A stretch of DNA of 64,000 nucleotides from Dehalococcoidia bacterium. Its GTDB lineage: Bacteria > Chloroflexota > Dehalococcoidia > Tepidiformales > Tepidiformaceae. The notes under the pieces were generated by a model. The model saw only the letters and a program-made list of their open reading frames with translations. It was not told the DNA's origin and searched no databases. The stretch spans positions 62,001 through 126,000 of the forward strand of contig JADZEI010000021.1 in assembly GCA_020850615.1 (NCBI GenBank). The letters run 5' to 3'. Each line of letters begins with the position of its first letter. The first letter of the stretch is position 1. Shown here in pieces: positions 18,212-26,280 of this stretch. The position numbers and the translations under genes were made by a program.

Positions 18212-18301
18212 GTGGGTACTCCTCCCCTTGCTATATCGGCCACCCGGTGGCCGTGCCGCAGATCACTGCTCCGATTCCTTCACCGTTTGCCTTCTTGACA
18301 G

Positions 18302-18331
18302 CGAAGCGGCCGCTTTACGGCGGCCGCTTCG
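18302..18331. terminator. Strong hairpin between tadG and cpaB
   Basis: CGAAGCGGCCGC and GCGGCCGCTTCG are perfect 12-base arms around a six-base loop, TTTACG. The element fills the middle of the 142-bp gap. It lacks a clear T-run on the minus strand, so attenuation or protection of the upstream mRNA is as likely as termination. Confidence 0.55.
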
Positions 18332-18353
18332 TGTGTGTTGCGCCCGGCCGGGG

Positions 18354-19868
18354 TTATTCGGTGAGGGCGATGTGGGTCTTTGCGGCGATCGCCTGGAAGG
18401 CATCGTCGAGCTGGGCGGTGGTTGGCGCTTTGAAGTACTCGCCTCCGCCGCGTTCGGCTATCTCCTCGAGGACGCAGTCGACCACGCCGTCGCCGAGGCC
18501 AATGGTGTAGACGATGATGTCGGCGTTGCCGGCCACGGTGGCCTGGCTATAGGCGTCGGACATCGGTTGCGTCGTCGTCCCACACGAGGTCGGTGTCGAC
18601 CCGGTGGCCTGCGTGCAGCTGGGGCTTTCGTAGCCGTTGGTGCAGCGGTTCGTCGGCACACCATCGGTGAGGAGGACGAGCACGCGGACCGCGTTGGGGC
18701 GTTTCCCGGCGCCGTCCAGGATTGCCCGGCCGCGCGCGAGCCCGTGGGCGATGTTCGTGCCACCGTTGGGCACGAGGATGCTATCGAGCGACGAGTTCAG
18801 CGTGCCCCAGTTGTTGCTGAGGCCCTGGACGATGGAGCCATCGGACGAGTACTCGGCGAGGCCGATCTTGTCGTAGCTCTGGTTGAAGAGCGAGACGAAG
18901 TACTTCGCGTTGTCGATGGCGGAGTCGAACGGCTGGTGTGGGCCGTTGGTGCTGGTCGTCGGGTTGTTGTACGACGCGTTCTGGCAGTACCCCTGGGAAC
19001 CGTCGGCGCTGCGGAGCGCCCAGACCTCCGCGTCCGCCGCGTGGCTTGTCGCAACCGTACTGGTACCGGCGTAGTTGTTCGTGCGGGCGCGTTGCACCGT
19101 GAGCGTGTCGCCCGAGATGCTGGTGATGCGCATGAGCTCGTTGTCGATTCGGATCATCCCGGAACGGGCGCTACCGCCACCGTCGGGGTCACGCTCGTAG
19201 TAGCGGCTCGACGAATCCCAGCTGGACCCGAAGTTGGTGCGGTTCGTGCTCGAAGACGTGCTCTTGAAGATGCTGGCGTCGGTGAGCGTGATGCTCGTCG
19301 TCGTCGCGTTGATCGCGCTGGCGAGCCGCGGGAAGTCGCCGCCGGATGGCGATGCCCGCCCGGGGCTCATCACGAAGATGTTGGTTGTGCTCTCGGTCTG
19401 CGGGTAGCTGGTAAAGCACATGGACCCGGAGATGTCGAGGACGACGGCGATGTCGAGCACCTGGGATGCGGCGGTGCCTTCGGCGCTGACGTGCCAGGAA
19501 TCGATGCCGAAGATCTTCGCGAACCAGGTGGGGATGTCGGCGTCGCCTTTCATCTTGATCGCGCGGTTGCCGCTCGGATAGGAGACGACGAACGAGACGT
19601 TTTCGCCCTGGCTCTGGATGAAGCCGCTGTTGGCATCCCAGTACATCTCGGCGTACATCGCGGCTTCGGCCTGGCCGTTGGGCATGCTCTGGGCGCCGGC
19701 GAGCACGGCGGCATCGACTGCAGCCTGCATCTGCGTGCGCGCCCAGACGTAGCGGCCGACGTCGATGGACATGGCGGTCAGGCCAACAAAAGCCATGACA
19801 CCTGCCCCGAAAAGGACAAGGGCCTGGCCATCGTGCGCCCGGATGCGGTGGACGAGCTTCCTGAACAT
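18354..19868 (-). CDS. tadG: TadG-like Flp pilus protein with von Willebrand A domain
   Basis: The 504-aa protein starts with the Tad/TadE-like segment: GQALVLFGAGVMAFVGLTAM is the membrane helix, followed by WARTQMQAAVDAAVLAGAQS. After about 130 residues comes a vWA domain with the metal-site motif VVLDISGSM and the later VLVLLTDGVP. A Ser/Thr-rich insertion lies between those two motifs. TadG proteins are minor surface components linked to adhesion and assembly. ATG 19868 is chosen, because the 29 codons upstream do not look like protein. The gene lies between tadE and cpaB. Confidence 0.9.
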   Translation of the reverse strand: MFRKLVHRIRAHDGQALVLFGAGVMAFVGLTAMSIDVGRYVWARTQMQAAVDAAVLAGAQSMPNGQAEAAMYAEMYWDANSGFIQSQGENVSFVVSYPSGNRAIKMKGDADIPTWFAKIFGIDSWHVSAEGTAASQVLDIAVVLDISGSMCFTSYPQTESTTNIFVMSPGRASPSGGDFPRLASAINATTTSITLTDASIFKSTSSSTNRTNFGSSWDSSSRYYERDPDGGGSARSGMIRIDNELMRITSISGDTLTVQRARTNNYAGTSTVATSHAADAEVWALRSADGSQGYCQNASYNNPTTSTNGPHQPFDSAIDNAKYFVSLFNQSYDKIGLAEYSSDGSIVQGLSNNWGTLNSSLDSILVPNGGTNIAHGLARGRAILDGAGKRPNAVRVLVLLTDGVPTNRCTNGYESPSCTQATGSTPTSCGTTTQPMSDAYSQATVAGNADIIVYTIGLGDGVVDCVLEEIAERGGGEYFKAPTTAQLDDAFQAIAAKTHIALTE

Positions 19869-19896
19869 AGTGGTCCCTTCCTGGCTGGCGGTGAGG

Positions 19897-20340
19897 CTAT
19901 TCCAACCGCATGGAAGATGTTGACGAGATGGTGGGCGAGGAAATGGAGCTGCCACCGATGAGGGCCATGATCCCGCCGATAGGTGTGACGAACTCGAAGT
20001 CGTAGTCGACGGTGATCGTGACCTGCGAGCCGCGGGGGCCCTGGATGTTGACCGGCGTCAGCGTCATGTCCCCGACGTCAAGTGCGCAATCGGACGGGTA
20101 GCTATCGCAGATGCTGGCGTAGATCTTGGATTGGGTCGTTGACCAGTCGGACTGGACGGCGGCGGCGCGGGCACCTTCGCGGGCGGCGTTGGTGACGACG
20201 AGCCAGGTGTAGAAGCCCCGGCCGAAGTCGACGAGCCCGAACAAAAGGAGGATGAAGACGGGAAGGACGAAGGCGAACTCAACGAGCGCCTGTCCCTTTT
20301 CCGTCTCGCGCCACCTTCGGAACGGCAGCAGCTTCTTCAT
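19897..20340 (-). CDS. tadE: TadE-like minor pseudopilin
   Basis: A 147-aa protein with a basic start (MKKLLPFRRWRETEKG) and the TadE signature GQALVEFAFVLPVFILLLFG, which is also the membrane helix and has the conserved Glu after the cleavage site. This is followed by FYTWLVVTNAAREGARAAAV, the usual second TadE block. It is thought to be processed by a prepilin peptidase and to join the base or tip of the pilus. No prepilin peptidase gene is in the window. It lies 28 bases upstream of tadG. Confidence 0.92.
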   Translation of the reverse strand: MKKLLPFRRWRETEKGQALVEFAFVLPVFILLLFGLVDFGRGFYTWLVVTNAAREGARAAAVQSDWSTTQSKIYASICDSYPSDCALDVGDMTLTPVNIQGPRGSQVTITVDYDFEFVTPIGGIMALIGGSSISSPTISSTSSMRLE

Positions 20341-20395
20341 GTCACGAGACCTCGTCGTTCTCGCCCGGCAACAGCCGGTGCGACAGAAACCGAAA

Positions 20396-20426
20396 CGGGG
20401 TGGGCAGCAGCTCGCCACCCACCCCG
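20396..20426 (-). terminator. Rho-independent-like terminator/attenuator after flp
   Basis: On the minus strand CGGGGTGGG and CCCACCCCG form a 9-bp stem, followed by TTTCGGTTTCTG. It is located 18 bases after the flp stop and 55 bases before tadE. A partly read-through terminator here would give many flp transcripts and fewer of the assembly genes, as known for other Tad operons. Confidence 0.7.
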
Positions 20427-20444
20427 AATCCTGAACGTTGCTGC

Positions 20445-20630
20445 CTAGAGGGCGGCGTTGATCTGGCCGAGCTTGCCGTCGATGCTCGTGCCCATGAGGG
20501 TCAGGGCGCCGATGCAGACGACAGCGATGAGGGCGAGGATCAGGCCGTATTCGGCGAGGCCCTGGCCGTCTTCGCGGCTGGCCTGGAACTTGGCGACGGA
20601 CTTGAGAGCGGCGTTGCGAATCTTCGACAT
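20445..20630 (-). CDS. flp: Flp type IVb pilin
   Basis: The 61-aa major pilin of the Tad system. The leader is MSKIRNAALKSVAKFQASREDG. Cleavage is expected at G before QGLAEYGLILALIAV, which has the Glu-Tyr pair that is typical of Flp pilins, and the hydrophobic helix continues through VVCIGALTLMG. A good ribosome site (AAAGGAAGAGG) lies upstream. It is the first gene of the tad operon and is followed by a terminator-like hairpin. Confidence 0.95.
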   Translation of the reverse strand: MSKIRNAALKSVAKFQASREDGQGLAEYGLILALIAVVCIGALTLMGTSIDGKLGQINAAL

Positions 20631-21041
20631 GGTTGGTTCCTACCTCTTCCTTTGGGTGCTTCCCGTGGTGTGTGCTTCCACTGCCGGCATCCCGTGCCTC
20701 CCCGGCCCTTCGGCGTTACCGCTGCCGGGCCAGTCCCTTCCGTTGTTCCCCCGCCCCGGCGGACCGGGGTGGTCTCCGGGGGCCCTTCTGGTCGGGACCG
20801 GTGCGCCACCAGGTGGAGCTAATGGGAAATTCGTCGGCTCCGGGGACTCCTAAAGGGTGTTTTGGGCTGTTCACCCGACTTCTACCGCCCGGCCCCCTTT
20901 CAATTCGCCGGCAGATTCGGGCGGGAACTTGCAGCCCCCTTCTCCGAGTCTGCCGGGCCGTCCACCGAACCCCTGCCGGGGTCGTGGGGGGGTGCCGACT
21001 CTCATAGAGAAGACGGCAGGCGGAGCCCCGGGGAGGAGTGC
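20631..21041. other. 410-bp divergent intergenic region, structured flp leader
   Basis: This gap separates flp (minus) from the methyltransferase gene (plus) and must hold both promoters. On the flp side, roughly 20695-20735, the sequence CCCGGC ... GCCGGG encloses a smaller CGG-CGTTA-CCG stem, so the flp mRNA leader should be strongly folded. I could not match it to a c-di-GMP (GEMM), cobalamin or other known riboswitch. No promoter box is convincing and no open frame has a good start. Confidence 0.4.
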
Positions 21042-21683
21042 ATGGAACAGAATTCGCAGGCGGCAGCGCCGGGACGGGCCAGCTGGCAACGCGTCGCAGC
21101 GCTCGGCCAGGACGTGATCCTCATCGCGATGTGCGTGTTTTTCACGTTCGCGCACGCGAGCGCCGTGCTGGATGGCCGGTTCGCGAGCGTGCCGTTCGCG
21201 GTCGAACAGGGGCTGCTCGCGGTGCTGTTCCTGACGCGGCGGCGGAGCATCGAGACATCCCGCAGCCCGTGGGACTGGGCCATCGCGGCGACGAGCTGGC
21301 TGCCGATGCTGGCGCGGCCGGTGGAGGACTCGGGCACGGCCCTGGCGTCGGCCGGGCTGGCGCTCCAGGTGGCGGGCCTCTCGCTCACCATCGTGGGCTT
21401 CAGCTACCTCGGCCGGAGCTTCGGGATCGTGGCGGCGAACCGCGGGCTCAAGGTGCGCGGGCCGTACCAGGTGGTGCGCCACCCGATCTACCTCTCGCAC
21501 ACGATCACGATGGGCGGCTTCGTGATGGCGAACCCGAGCGCGATGAACGCCGTCCTGGTCCTGGTCGCATTCGTGGGGATGGTGCTGCGCATCCGCGCGG
21601 AAGAGAACCTGCTGGTCCGGTCATCCGACTACGCGCAGTACCGCGCGCGGGTGCGGTGGCGGCTCGTGCCGGGGGTGTTTTAG
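21042..21683 (+). CDS. Isoprenylcysteine methyltransferase-like membrane protein
   Basis: The 213-aa protein has about five hydrophobic segments, then the family core RGPYQVVRHPIYLSH and the C-terminal RAEENLLVRSSDYAQYRARV. These residues bind S-adenosylmethionine in the ICMT/PEMT family. Bacterial members methylate lipids, quinone-like compounds or small hydrophobic molecules; the substrate here is unknown. ATG 21042 follows GGGAGGAG. A heptamer repeat array starts 21 bases after its stop. Confidence 0.85.
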   Translation: MEQNSQAAAPGRASWQRVAALGQDVILIAMCVFFTFAHASAVLDGRFASVPFAVEQGLLAVLFLTRRRSIETSRSPWDWAIAATSWLPMLARPVEDSGTALASAGLALQVAGLSLTIVGFSYLGRSFGIVAANRGLKVRGPYQVVRHPIYLSHTITMGGFVMANPSAMNAVLVLVAFVGMVLRIRAEENLLVRSSDYAQYRARVRWRLVPGVF

Positions 21684-21704
21684 TTCAGGGGTTGAGCGAG
21701 CCGA

Positions 21705-21732
21705 ATTCACGGTTCACGATTCACGATTCACG
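21705..21732. repeat. Heptamer array H1: four copies of (A/G)TTCACG
   Basis: Units ATTCACG, GTTCACG, ATTCACG, ATTCACG in perfect 7-bp register. It is nearly identical, including flanking GA and CCG, to the array at 35993-36020. Confidence 0.85.
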
Positions 21733-21798
21733 CCGGTATGGACGGTGTCGCGTGGCCCCGGGGCGGCCTGCCTGGGGCACGCAGCCGCCGCCCGACCG

Positions 21799-21840
21799 AC
21801 AGCTGACAGCCGACAGCCGACGGCCGGCAGCCGATAGCTA
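21799..21840. repeat. Heptamer array H2: six copies of ACAGCCG
   Basis: Units ACAGCTG, ACAGCCG, ACAGCCG, ACGGCCG, GCAGCCG, ATAGCTA. The last unit contains the stop codon of the minus-strand formyltransferase-like gene. The reverse complement (CGGCTGT) belongs to the same class as arrays H3 and H4. Confidence 0.8.
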
Positions 21841-22758
21841 CCGAAACCGATAGCCCGCCGCGAGACCCACGCTTGTGGCCCACTCGCCGGCGGGCATCTT
21901 CTTGCCGCCCGCGGGCTGCACGCGCAGGACGCGGAGGACGTGGCCGCCGTTGAGGCGGATGTCGAAGCCTTCGGCGTCGACGCGGAGGACGCGGCCGGGC
22001 ATGCCGGCTTCGCGCTGGGCCAGCAGGCGGACATCGAAGAAGCGGAGCTTCTCACCGTTGTACAGGGTCCAGGCGCCGGGCTGCGGATTGCAGCCGCGGA
22101 TGAGCGCGTGGAGGCGCTCGCCGCCTTCGTACCAGCGGACCTGCGCGTGCTCATCGCGGCAGGGCGGCTCGTAGGTCGCGAGCTCGTGGGCCTGGTCGAT
22201 GCGCGGCGCCTCGCCCGCGGCGATGAGCGCGACCGCCTCGGCCATCGCCTCGACGCCGAGCGGGAAGAGCTGGTCGAAGTAGAGGCTGCCGACCGTGTCC
22301 TCGGGGCCGATGGGGACGCGCTTCTGGAGGAGGACCGGGCCGGTATCGATGCCGTCGTCGGGCCAGAAGATGGTGAGGCCGGTCTCGGGGTCGCCGTTGA
22401 TGATGGCCCAGTTGATCGCGCTGGAGCCGCGGTGGAGGGGCAGGAGGCTGGGGTGGTACTGGATGGCGCCCTGCTTCGCCGCCGCGAACACCTCGTCCGG
22501 GAGGATGTCGGTGACGAAGGCCATGACGCAGAGGTCAGCTTCAAACGCCTGCCAGGCGGCGAGGTTTGCGGGGTCCTTCAGGCCCGCGGTCGGGATGAGC
22601 GGCACGCCGGCGGCGGCGCCAGCTGCCCAGAGCGCGTCCGGCTTCGCCCCCTCGGCCGGCGCGGGGGCGCTCACGGCGACGACGTCGACGCCGTCGCCCT
22701 GGAGCCGGTGGAGGACGGCTTCCCCGAACGCTGCCTGGCCAATGATGGTCACCCGCAT
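21838..22758 (-). CDS. Formyltransferase-family protein resembling the 10-formyl-THF hydrolase domain
   Basis: The 306-aa protein has a Fmt-like Rossmann N-terminal domain (MRVTIIGQAAFGEAVL) and the active-site block YHPSLLPLHRGSSAINWAI, then FWPDDGIDTGPVLLQ. These lines match the hydrolase domain of 10-formyltetrahydrofolate dehydrogenase more closely than methionyl-tRNA formyltransferase: YHPSLLP instead of NxHxSLLP, and SAINW. The C-terminal 100 residues form the smaller OB-like domain. It may hydrolyse or transfer formyl from 10-formyl-THF. The start has GAGGAGGA upstream. It diverges from the acetyltransferase gene. Confidence 0.8.
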   Translation of the reverse strand: MRVTIIGQAAFGEAVLHRLQGDGVDVVAVSAPAPAEGAKPDALWAAGAAAGVPLIPTAGLKDPANLAAWQAFEADLCVMAFVTDILPDEVFAAAKQGAIQYHPSLLPLHRGSSAINWAIINGDPETGLTIFWPDDGIDTGPVLLQKRVPIGPEDTVGSLYFDQLFPLGVEAMAEAVALIAAGEAPRIDQAHELATYEPPCRDEHAQVRWYEGGERLHALIRGCNPQPGAWTLYNGEKLRFFDVRLLAQREAGMPGRVLRVDAEGFDIRLNGGHVLRVLRVQPAGGKKMPAGEWATSVGLAAGYRFR

Positions 22759-22929
22759 GCCAATCCTCCTCGCCGTGCACGCGCGCACGGGGCTGCCGTA
22801 CACTGGTGCCGGCATGAACGCATTCGATGGTACAGGGATGGTCCGGGGCGACGAAACGCACGTCGCCCCTGTTCGCGGCTAGTTCGAGGTCCCGCGCGTT
22901 CCGACCGCCCACCGTACCAGGAGACCCCG

Positions 22930-23430
22930 TTGATCCGCGTTGAACCCGCCCGGCTTCGCGACGTCGAAGCGATCCAGAGCCTCGTCACCTATTGGGCCGA
23001 CCGGGGCGACATGCTGCACCGCACGCCCCAGGAGATCTTCGAGCTGATCCGCGACTTCAAGGTCGCGACGGTCGACGGCGAATTCGTGGGGTGCGGGTCG
23101 CTCCACATTCTCGGCGACGACCTGGCAGAGGTGCGTTCGCTGGCCGTGCGCCACGACGTGCAGGCGAAGGGCGTGGGAGCTGCGATCGTGGCCACCTGCA
23201 TCGAAGATGCGAAGTCGTTCGGGCTTGAGCGGGTGTTCGCACTCACGTACAAGCCGGGGTTCTTCGAAAAGCAGGGCTTCCGCGTCGCGAACGTGATGGA
23301 GTTCCCACAGAAGGTCTGGGGCGAATGCGTGCGCTGCCCGTTTTTCACGAACTGCAAGGAAGTGGCGGTGGTGCGGGACCTGGTGGAGCGGGAGGACGTG
23401 AGCGTGCCGCTGGTGGCTGTTGGCTGTTAG
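22930..23430 (+). CDS. GNAT acetyltransferase, short N-acetylglutamate synthase type
   Basis: The 166-aa GNAT protein starts LIRVEPARLRDVEAIQSLV. It has the acetyl-CoA loop AVRHDVQAKGVGAAIV and YKPGFFEKQGF. Near the C-terminus it carries FPQKVWGECVRCPFFTNCKE, whose Cys pattern is typical of short, stand-alone N-acetylglutamate synthases of arginine synthesis. No other arg genes are nearby. The TTG start at 22930 has AGGAG six bases upstream. Its last five codons and its stop are encoded inside a heptamer repeat array, so its C-terminus (VAVGC) is repeat-derived. Confidence 0.82.
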   Translation: MIRVEPARLRDVEAIQSLVTYWADRGDMLHRTPQEIFELIRDFKVATVDGEFVGCGSLHILGDDLAEVRSLAVRHDVQAKGVGAAIVATCIEDAKSFGLERVFALTYKPGFFEKQGFRVANVMEFPQKVWGECVRCPFFTNCKEVAVVRDLVEREDVSVPLVAVGC

Positions 23431-23441
23431 CTGTTGGCTGT
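23414..23441. repeat. Heptamer array H3: four copies of TGGCTGT
   Basis: Units TGGCTGT, TGGCTGT, TAGCTGT, TGGCTGT. The TAG of the third unit is the stop codon of the acetyltransferase gene. The same order, with TAGCTGT third, is found in array H4. Confidence 0.85.
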
Positions 23442-23454
23442 TGGTGCCCCGACG

Positions 23455-23660
23455 GTGGCGCCGAGCAGCCGCGCAGCGGTAGTCCACCGAGCCCGGCCTC
23501 GGCGGAGCGTCTAAGCCCAACGGATGCGACACCGATAGGCAGGCCGCACTCGGGCCAGGTACGCCGGCCCAGCGGCAGCGCGCCGACGCGCGACGACCCC
23601 GGGCTGCCGCGGGGCATGGCACGGACAATCCCGCGGAGCAATGCTCCGCGGCTACGCCTG
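23455..23660. repeat. GC-rich dispersed repeat, copy 1
   Basis: Bases 23461-23530 are, on the reverse strand, closely similar to 34826-34890: both hold GTTGGGCT, GCTCGG and then GGACTACCGCTGCGCGGCTG. The rest contains GGCTGCCGCGGGGCATG, which is shared with 34815-34832. It ends with a hairpin, CCGCGGAGC-AAT-GCTCCGCGG, at about 23632-23652. There is no transposase frame. Confidence 0.6.
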
Positions 23661-23677
23661 CGGCGCCGGCTGCCGCG

Positions 23678-24178
23678 TTAGCAGATGTCGTCGAGCTCGT
23701 CGCAGGCGGCGAGGGGGAGCGTGAGGGCATTGAGCCCGCAGCCGGTGGCGGCGTGCACGCGGGCGCGGTGGCCGGGGGCCATCTCTGCGAGCGCGTGGTT
23801 CAGGTGGAGCGAGAGGCGGCCGGCGACGGCGCCGGCGGCGGTCATGCCGGAGCCCTGGAGGGCCACGCCCACCGTGTCCGGGCCGAACAGCCCGACCGCG
23901 TCGATCGCGCGGACGAGGCCGGCGGTGCGCTCGGCGACGGCTTCGATAACGCCGCGAGCGGGGGTGCCGGGGGCTTCGACTTCGACCAGGAGGAACGAGA
24001 GCGGGGCGGTGGGGCCGAGCTCGCCCATGACTTCGAGGCGGTCCAGCAGGTCTTCGCGGCCGAGGATGCGGCGGGCGGGCCGGTGCGCGGCAGTGCTGCC
24101 GGTGGCACGCGGCGCAAGGAACGAGAGCGTCCCATGCTGCTGGAAGGCGACGAGGTTGCGGGGGAGGGTGGTGGCCAT
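23678..24178 (-). CDS. Degenerate GGDEF-like protein
   Basis: The 166-aa protein resembles a diguanylate cyclase domain that has lost its active site. RILGREDLLDRLEVM sits where DxLTxLxNR is expected, LSFLLVEVEAP where LSLLLxDID is expected, and VGLFGPDTVGVALQG where the GG(D/E)EF strand-turn is expected. Without the signature it should not make c-di-GMP; it could be a binding or scaffold protein. ATG 24178 is preferred; ATG 24208 would add ten residues. The tail is Cys-containing (ATGCGLN, AACDELDDIC). The family call is moderate. Confidence 0.5.
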   Translation of the reverse strand: MATTLPRNLVAFQQHGTLSFLAPRATGSTAAHRPARRILGREDLLDRLEVMGELGPTAPLSFLLVEVEAPGTPARGVIEAVAERTAGLVRAIDAVGLFGPDTVGVALQGSGMTAAGAVAGRLSLHLNHALAEMAPGHRARVHAATGCGLNALTLPLAACDELDDIC

Positions 24179-24400
24179 GGCGGATGCCTCGATCGTGTTG
24201 TGCTGCATTCTCTGCCCGTTTTCGGAAAGCGGGTGGCAGGGAATGCCCGTACATTGCGGCCCGGCATTCCCCATTCCTTCACGGGGAGCGCCGGACCTCG
24301 TCCAGCGGAAGGTACGCCGGGTTGGCGCGACGAGACATTGACGTGTGTCACGCATCGCATCGCACTTCCGTTGCTATCGTGAAATCGCTCACGCAACCGT

Positions 24401-25189
24401 TCAGGGAGCTGCCGTCGTTGTTGCGCGGCCCTTGCGCTGGCGATACCAGAAGAACCCGGCGCTGAAGACGATGCCCGACACCCAGACGCCGAGGAGGCCC
24501 ACGCTGATCCGGATGTCCTTCCCGAGGCTGTCGCCGGCCACGACGGCGATGATGGTGGGCAGGAGCATGCCGAGGAAGCTGTAGACGAAGAACGGCAGGA
24601 AGCGGATCGCCGTCATGCCGGCGAGGAAGCTGATCCAGTCGAAGTTCACCACCGGCAGCATCCGCGCCCAGAACACGAGCCCGCCGCCGAAGCGGTCGAC
24701 CAGGTGGTCCAGGCGGTCGGCGGTCTTGCGGCCGATGAGCCGGGCGAGGTGCTTTCGCCCCACCAGCCGGGCGGCGTAGAAGGCCATCGTGCTGCCGAGC
24801 ATCATCCCGGCCATGGAATAGACCGTGCCGAGGACGACGCCCCAGGCGAGGCCGGCCGCGATGAAGATGGGCACATTCGGGATAGGGGCGAAGAGCACCG
24901 AGACCGCCATCACGAGGATGAAGACGACCGGGCCGAGGGCGCCGCGGTCTTCGACCCAGTCCTGGAAGGGCTCGGCGTCCAAGGTCGTGGGGATGTCGAA
25001 GTAGGCGACGGCGGCGAAGTAGCCGGCGGCGATGACGGCGAACGCGGCGACGAGCGCGAAGACCACGCTTTTCCGCAGGAGCAGCGGGGTGGCTTCGCCT
25101 TCGTAGACGAAGGCCTCCACCCCGGGCAGCTGCACGTGCGGGTGGGGCAGGTGGTGTGGATGCTCCTGGTCAGGCACGAGGGCGGGCAC
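24401..25189 (-). CDS. TVP38/TMEM64-family membrane protein
   Basis: The 262-aa protein has a His/Pro-rich head, then about six hydrophobic segments. The family core is FAPIPNVPIFIAAGLAWGVV, the GMMLGSTMAFYAARLVGRK segment and ARMLPVVNFDWISFLAGMT. TVP38/DedA-like (VTT-domain) proteins act in membrane lipid handling, with lipid scrambling shown for some members. The GTG start overlaps the end of the epoxide-hydrolase-like gene by 20 bases, so the two are translationally linked. The C-terminus is basic (WYRQRKGR). Confidence 0.87.
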   Translation of the reverse strand: MPALVPDQEHPHHLPHPHVQLPGVEAFVYEGEATPLLLRKSVVFALVAAFAVIAAGYFAAVAYFDIPTTLDAEPFQDWVEDRGALGPVVFILVMAVSVLFAPIPNVPIFIAAGLAWGVVLGTVYSMAGMMLGSTMAFYAARLVGRKHLARLIGRKTADRLDHLVDRFGGGLVFWARMLPVVNFDWISFLAGMTAIRFLPFFVYSFLGMLLPTIIAVVAGDSLGKDIRISVGLLGVWVSGIVFSAGFFWYRQRKGRATTTAAP

Positions 25190-26048
25190 GCTCCAGCAGT
25201 TCGGCGATGTGCCGGTTCACCTCGGCGGGCTCCTCCTGCTGGACCCAGTGGCTGGTGTTGGGGAGGTAGTGGATCTGGAGGTCGTGCACGAACTCCTCCG
25301 TGCCGTAAGTGAGCTCCTTGCCGAGCGCGACATCGTCTTCGCCCCAGACGACGATGGTGGGCACCTCGATCACGGGCACGGGCTCCGGGAGCGGCTTGCG
25401 CTGGCGGACGGCGGCGCGGTACCAGCTGATCGGCGCGCTCAGCCCCTGGCGGCGCCACCCTTCGAGCATCTCCTTCACGTCGTCGCGGGTGAAGGTGCCG
25501 GGGCGGGTATCGCGGATGATCATCCGGGCGAGGCCGTGGTAGCCCTGCCGCGCGAGCATCTTTTCGGGCAGCCAGGGCAGCTGGAAGAAGACGATGTACC
25601 AGCTCCGCAGCCACTGCCGCGGGTTGCGCCCGACCTTCTTCGCGAACACGGCCGGGTGGGGCACGTTGCAGATCGTGAGGGAGTGGAGCACCTCGGGGTG
25701 GTGGATGCCGATGAGCCAGGCCACGATCGCGCCCCAATCGTGCGCGACGAGGTGGACCTTCTCGACGCCGAGGTGGCGGATGAGCGCGAGGATGTCCTCC
25801 TGGAGGGTGTCGGTGTCGTAGGGGCCGGCGGCTTCGGAGAGGTTGTAGCCGCGCTGGTCCGGCGCGACGACGCGGTAGGACGGCGCGAAGAACGCGAGCT
25901 GGTGGCGCCAGGAGTACCAGGACTCGGGGAAGCCGTGCATGAAGAGGATGACTTCGTCGCCGGCGCCGGCTTCGACGTAGTGCATCTGGATGCCGTTGAT
26001 CTCGGCGTACTTGTGCTCGAGGCCGGGGGGAAGGGTGGCAGGCGGCAC
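25170..26048 (-). CDS. Alpha/beta hydrolase, epoxide-hydrolase type
   Basis: The 292-aa alpha/beta hydrolase shows the oxyanion motif HGFPESWYSWRHQL, the nucleophile elbow VAHDWGAIVAW with Asp as nucleophile (typical of epoxide hydrolases and haloalkane dehalogenases), VVWGEDD for the acid and NTSHWVQQEEP for the catalytic His. HGFPESW favours epoxide hydrolase. The start is set at GTG 26048 (VPPATLPPGLEHKY) because GAGGGA lies upstream and the longer frame encodes a poor N-terminus. It is in one transcription unit with the TVP38-like gene. Confidence 0.85.
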   Translation of the reverse strand: MPPATLPPGLEHKYAEINGIQMHYVEAGAGDEVILFMHGFPESWYSWRHQLAFFAPSYRVVAPDQRGYNLSEAAGPYDTDTLQEDILALIRHLGVEKVHLVAHDWGAIVAWLIGIHHPEVLHSLTICNVPHPAVFAKKVGRNPRQWLRSWYIVFFQLPWLPEKMLARQGYHGLARMIIRDTRPGTFTRDDVKEMLEGWRRQGLSAPISWYRAAVRQRKPLPEPVPVIEVPTIVVWGEDDVALGKELTYGTEEFVHDLQIHYLPNTSHWVQQEEPAEVNRHIAELLERARPRA

Positions 26049-26171
26049 GGTGGGGTCCCTCGCTGTGCGGTTCGCGCAAGGGTACCAAAGCCGGGGCACG
26101 CGCGCGGGCAAGCATGCCGCCGGGTGCGCACGGGAGGTTGCGCGGCGACAAACTCGCACGCGAACGACCTT

Positions 26172-26201
26172 TTGACGCCCCTCTTACCAGCGGCGTACGA
26201 T
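26172..26201 (+). promoter_or_regulatory. Probable promoter of rny
   Basis: TTGACG (26172-26177) and TACGAT (26196-26201) are separated by 18 bases and lie 80 bases before the ATG. They match the sigma-70 consensus at five and four positions. Confidence 0.6.
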
Positions 26202-26280
26202 CGAACAGGAACGCCTATCCCAGTGATTGGGCGTACTGATTTGGAAATGTCGTACGCAACGACGTCCCTGAGGTTTGTAC

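Noticed and set aside
20631-21041. c-di-GMP or cobalamin riboswitch upstream of flp
   Set aside because: The region is folded, but none of the conserved core bases of these classes are seen.
21705-21840. Short repeats considered as a CRISPR array
   Set aside because: Units are 7 bp without spacers and no cas gene is present.
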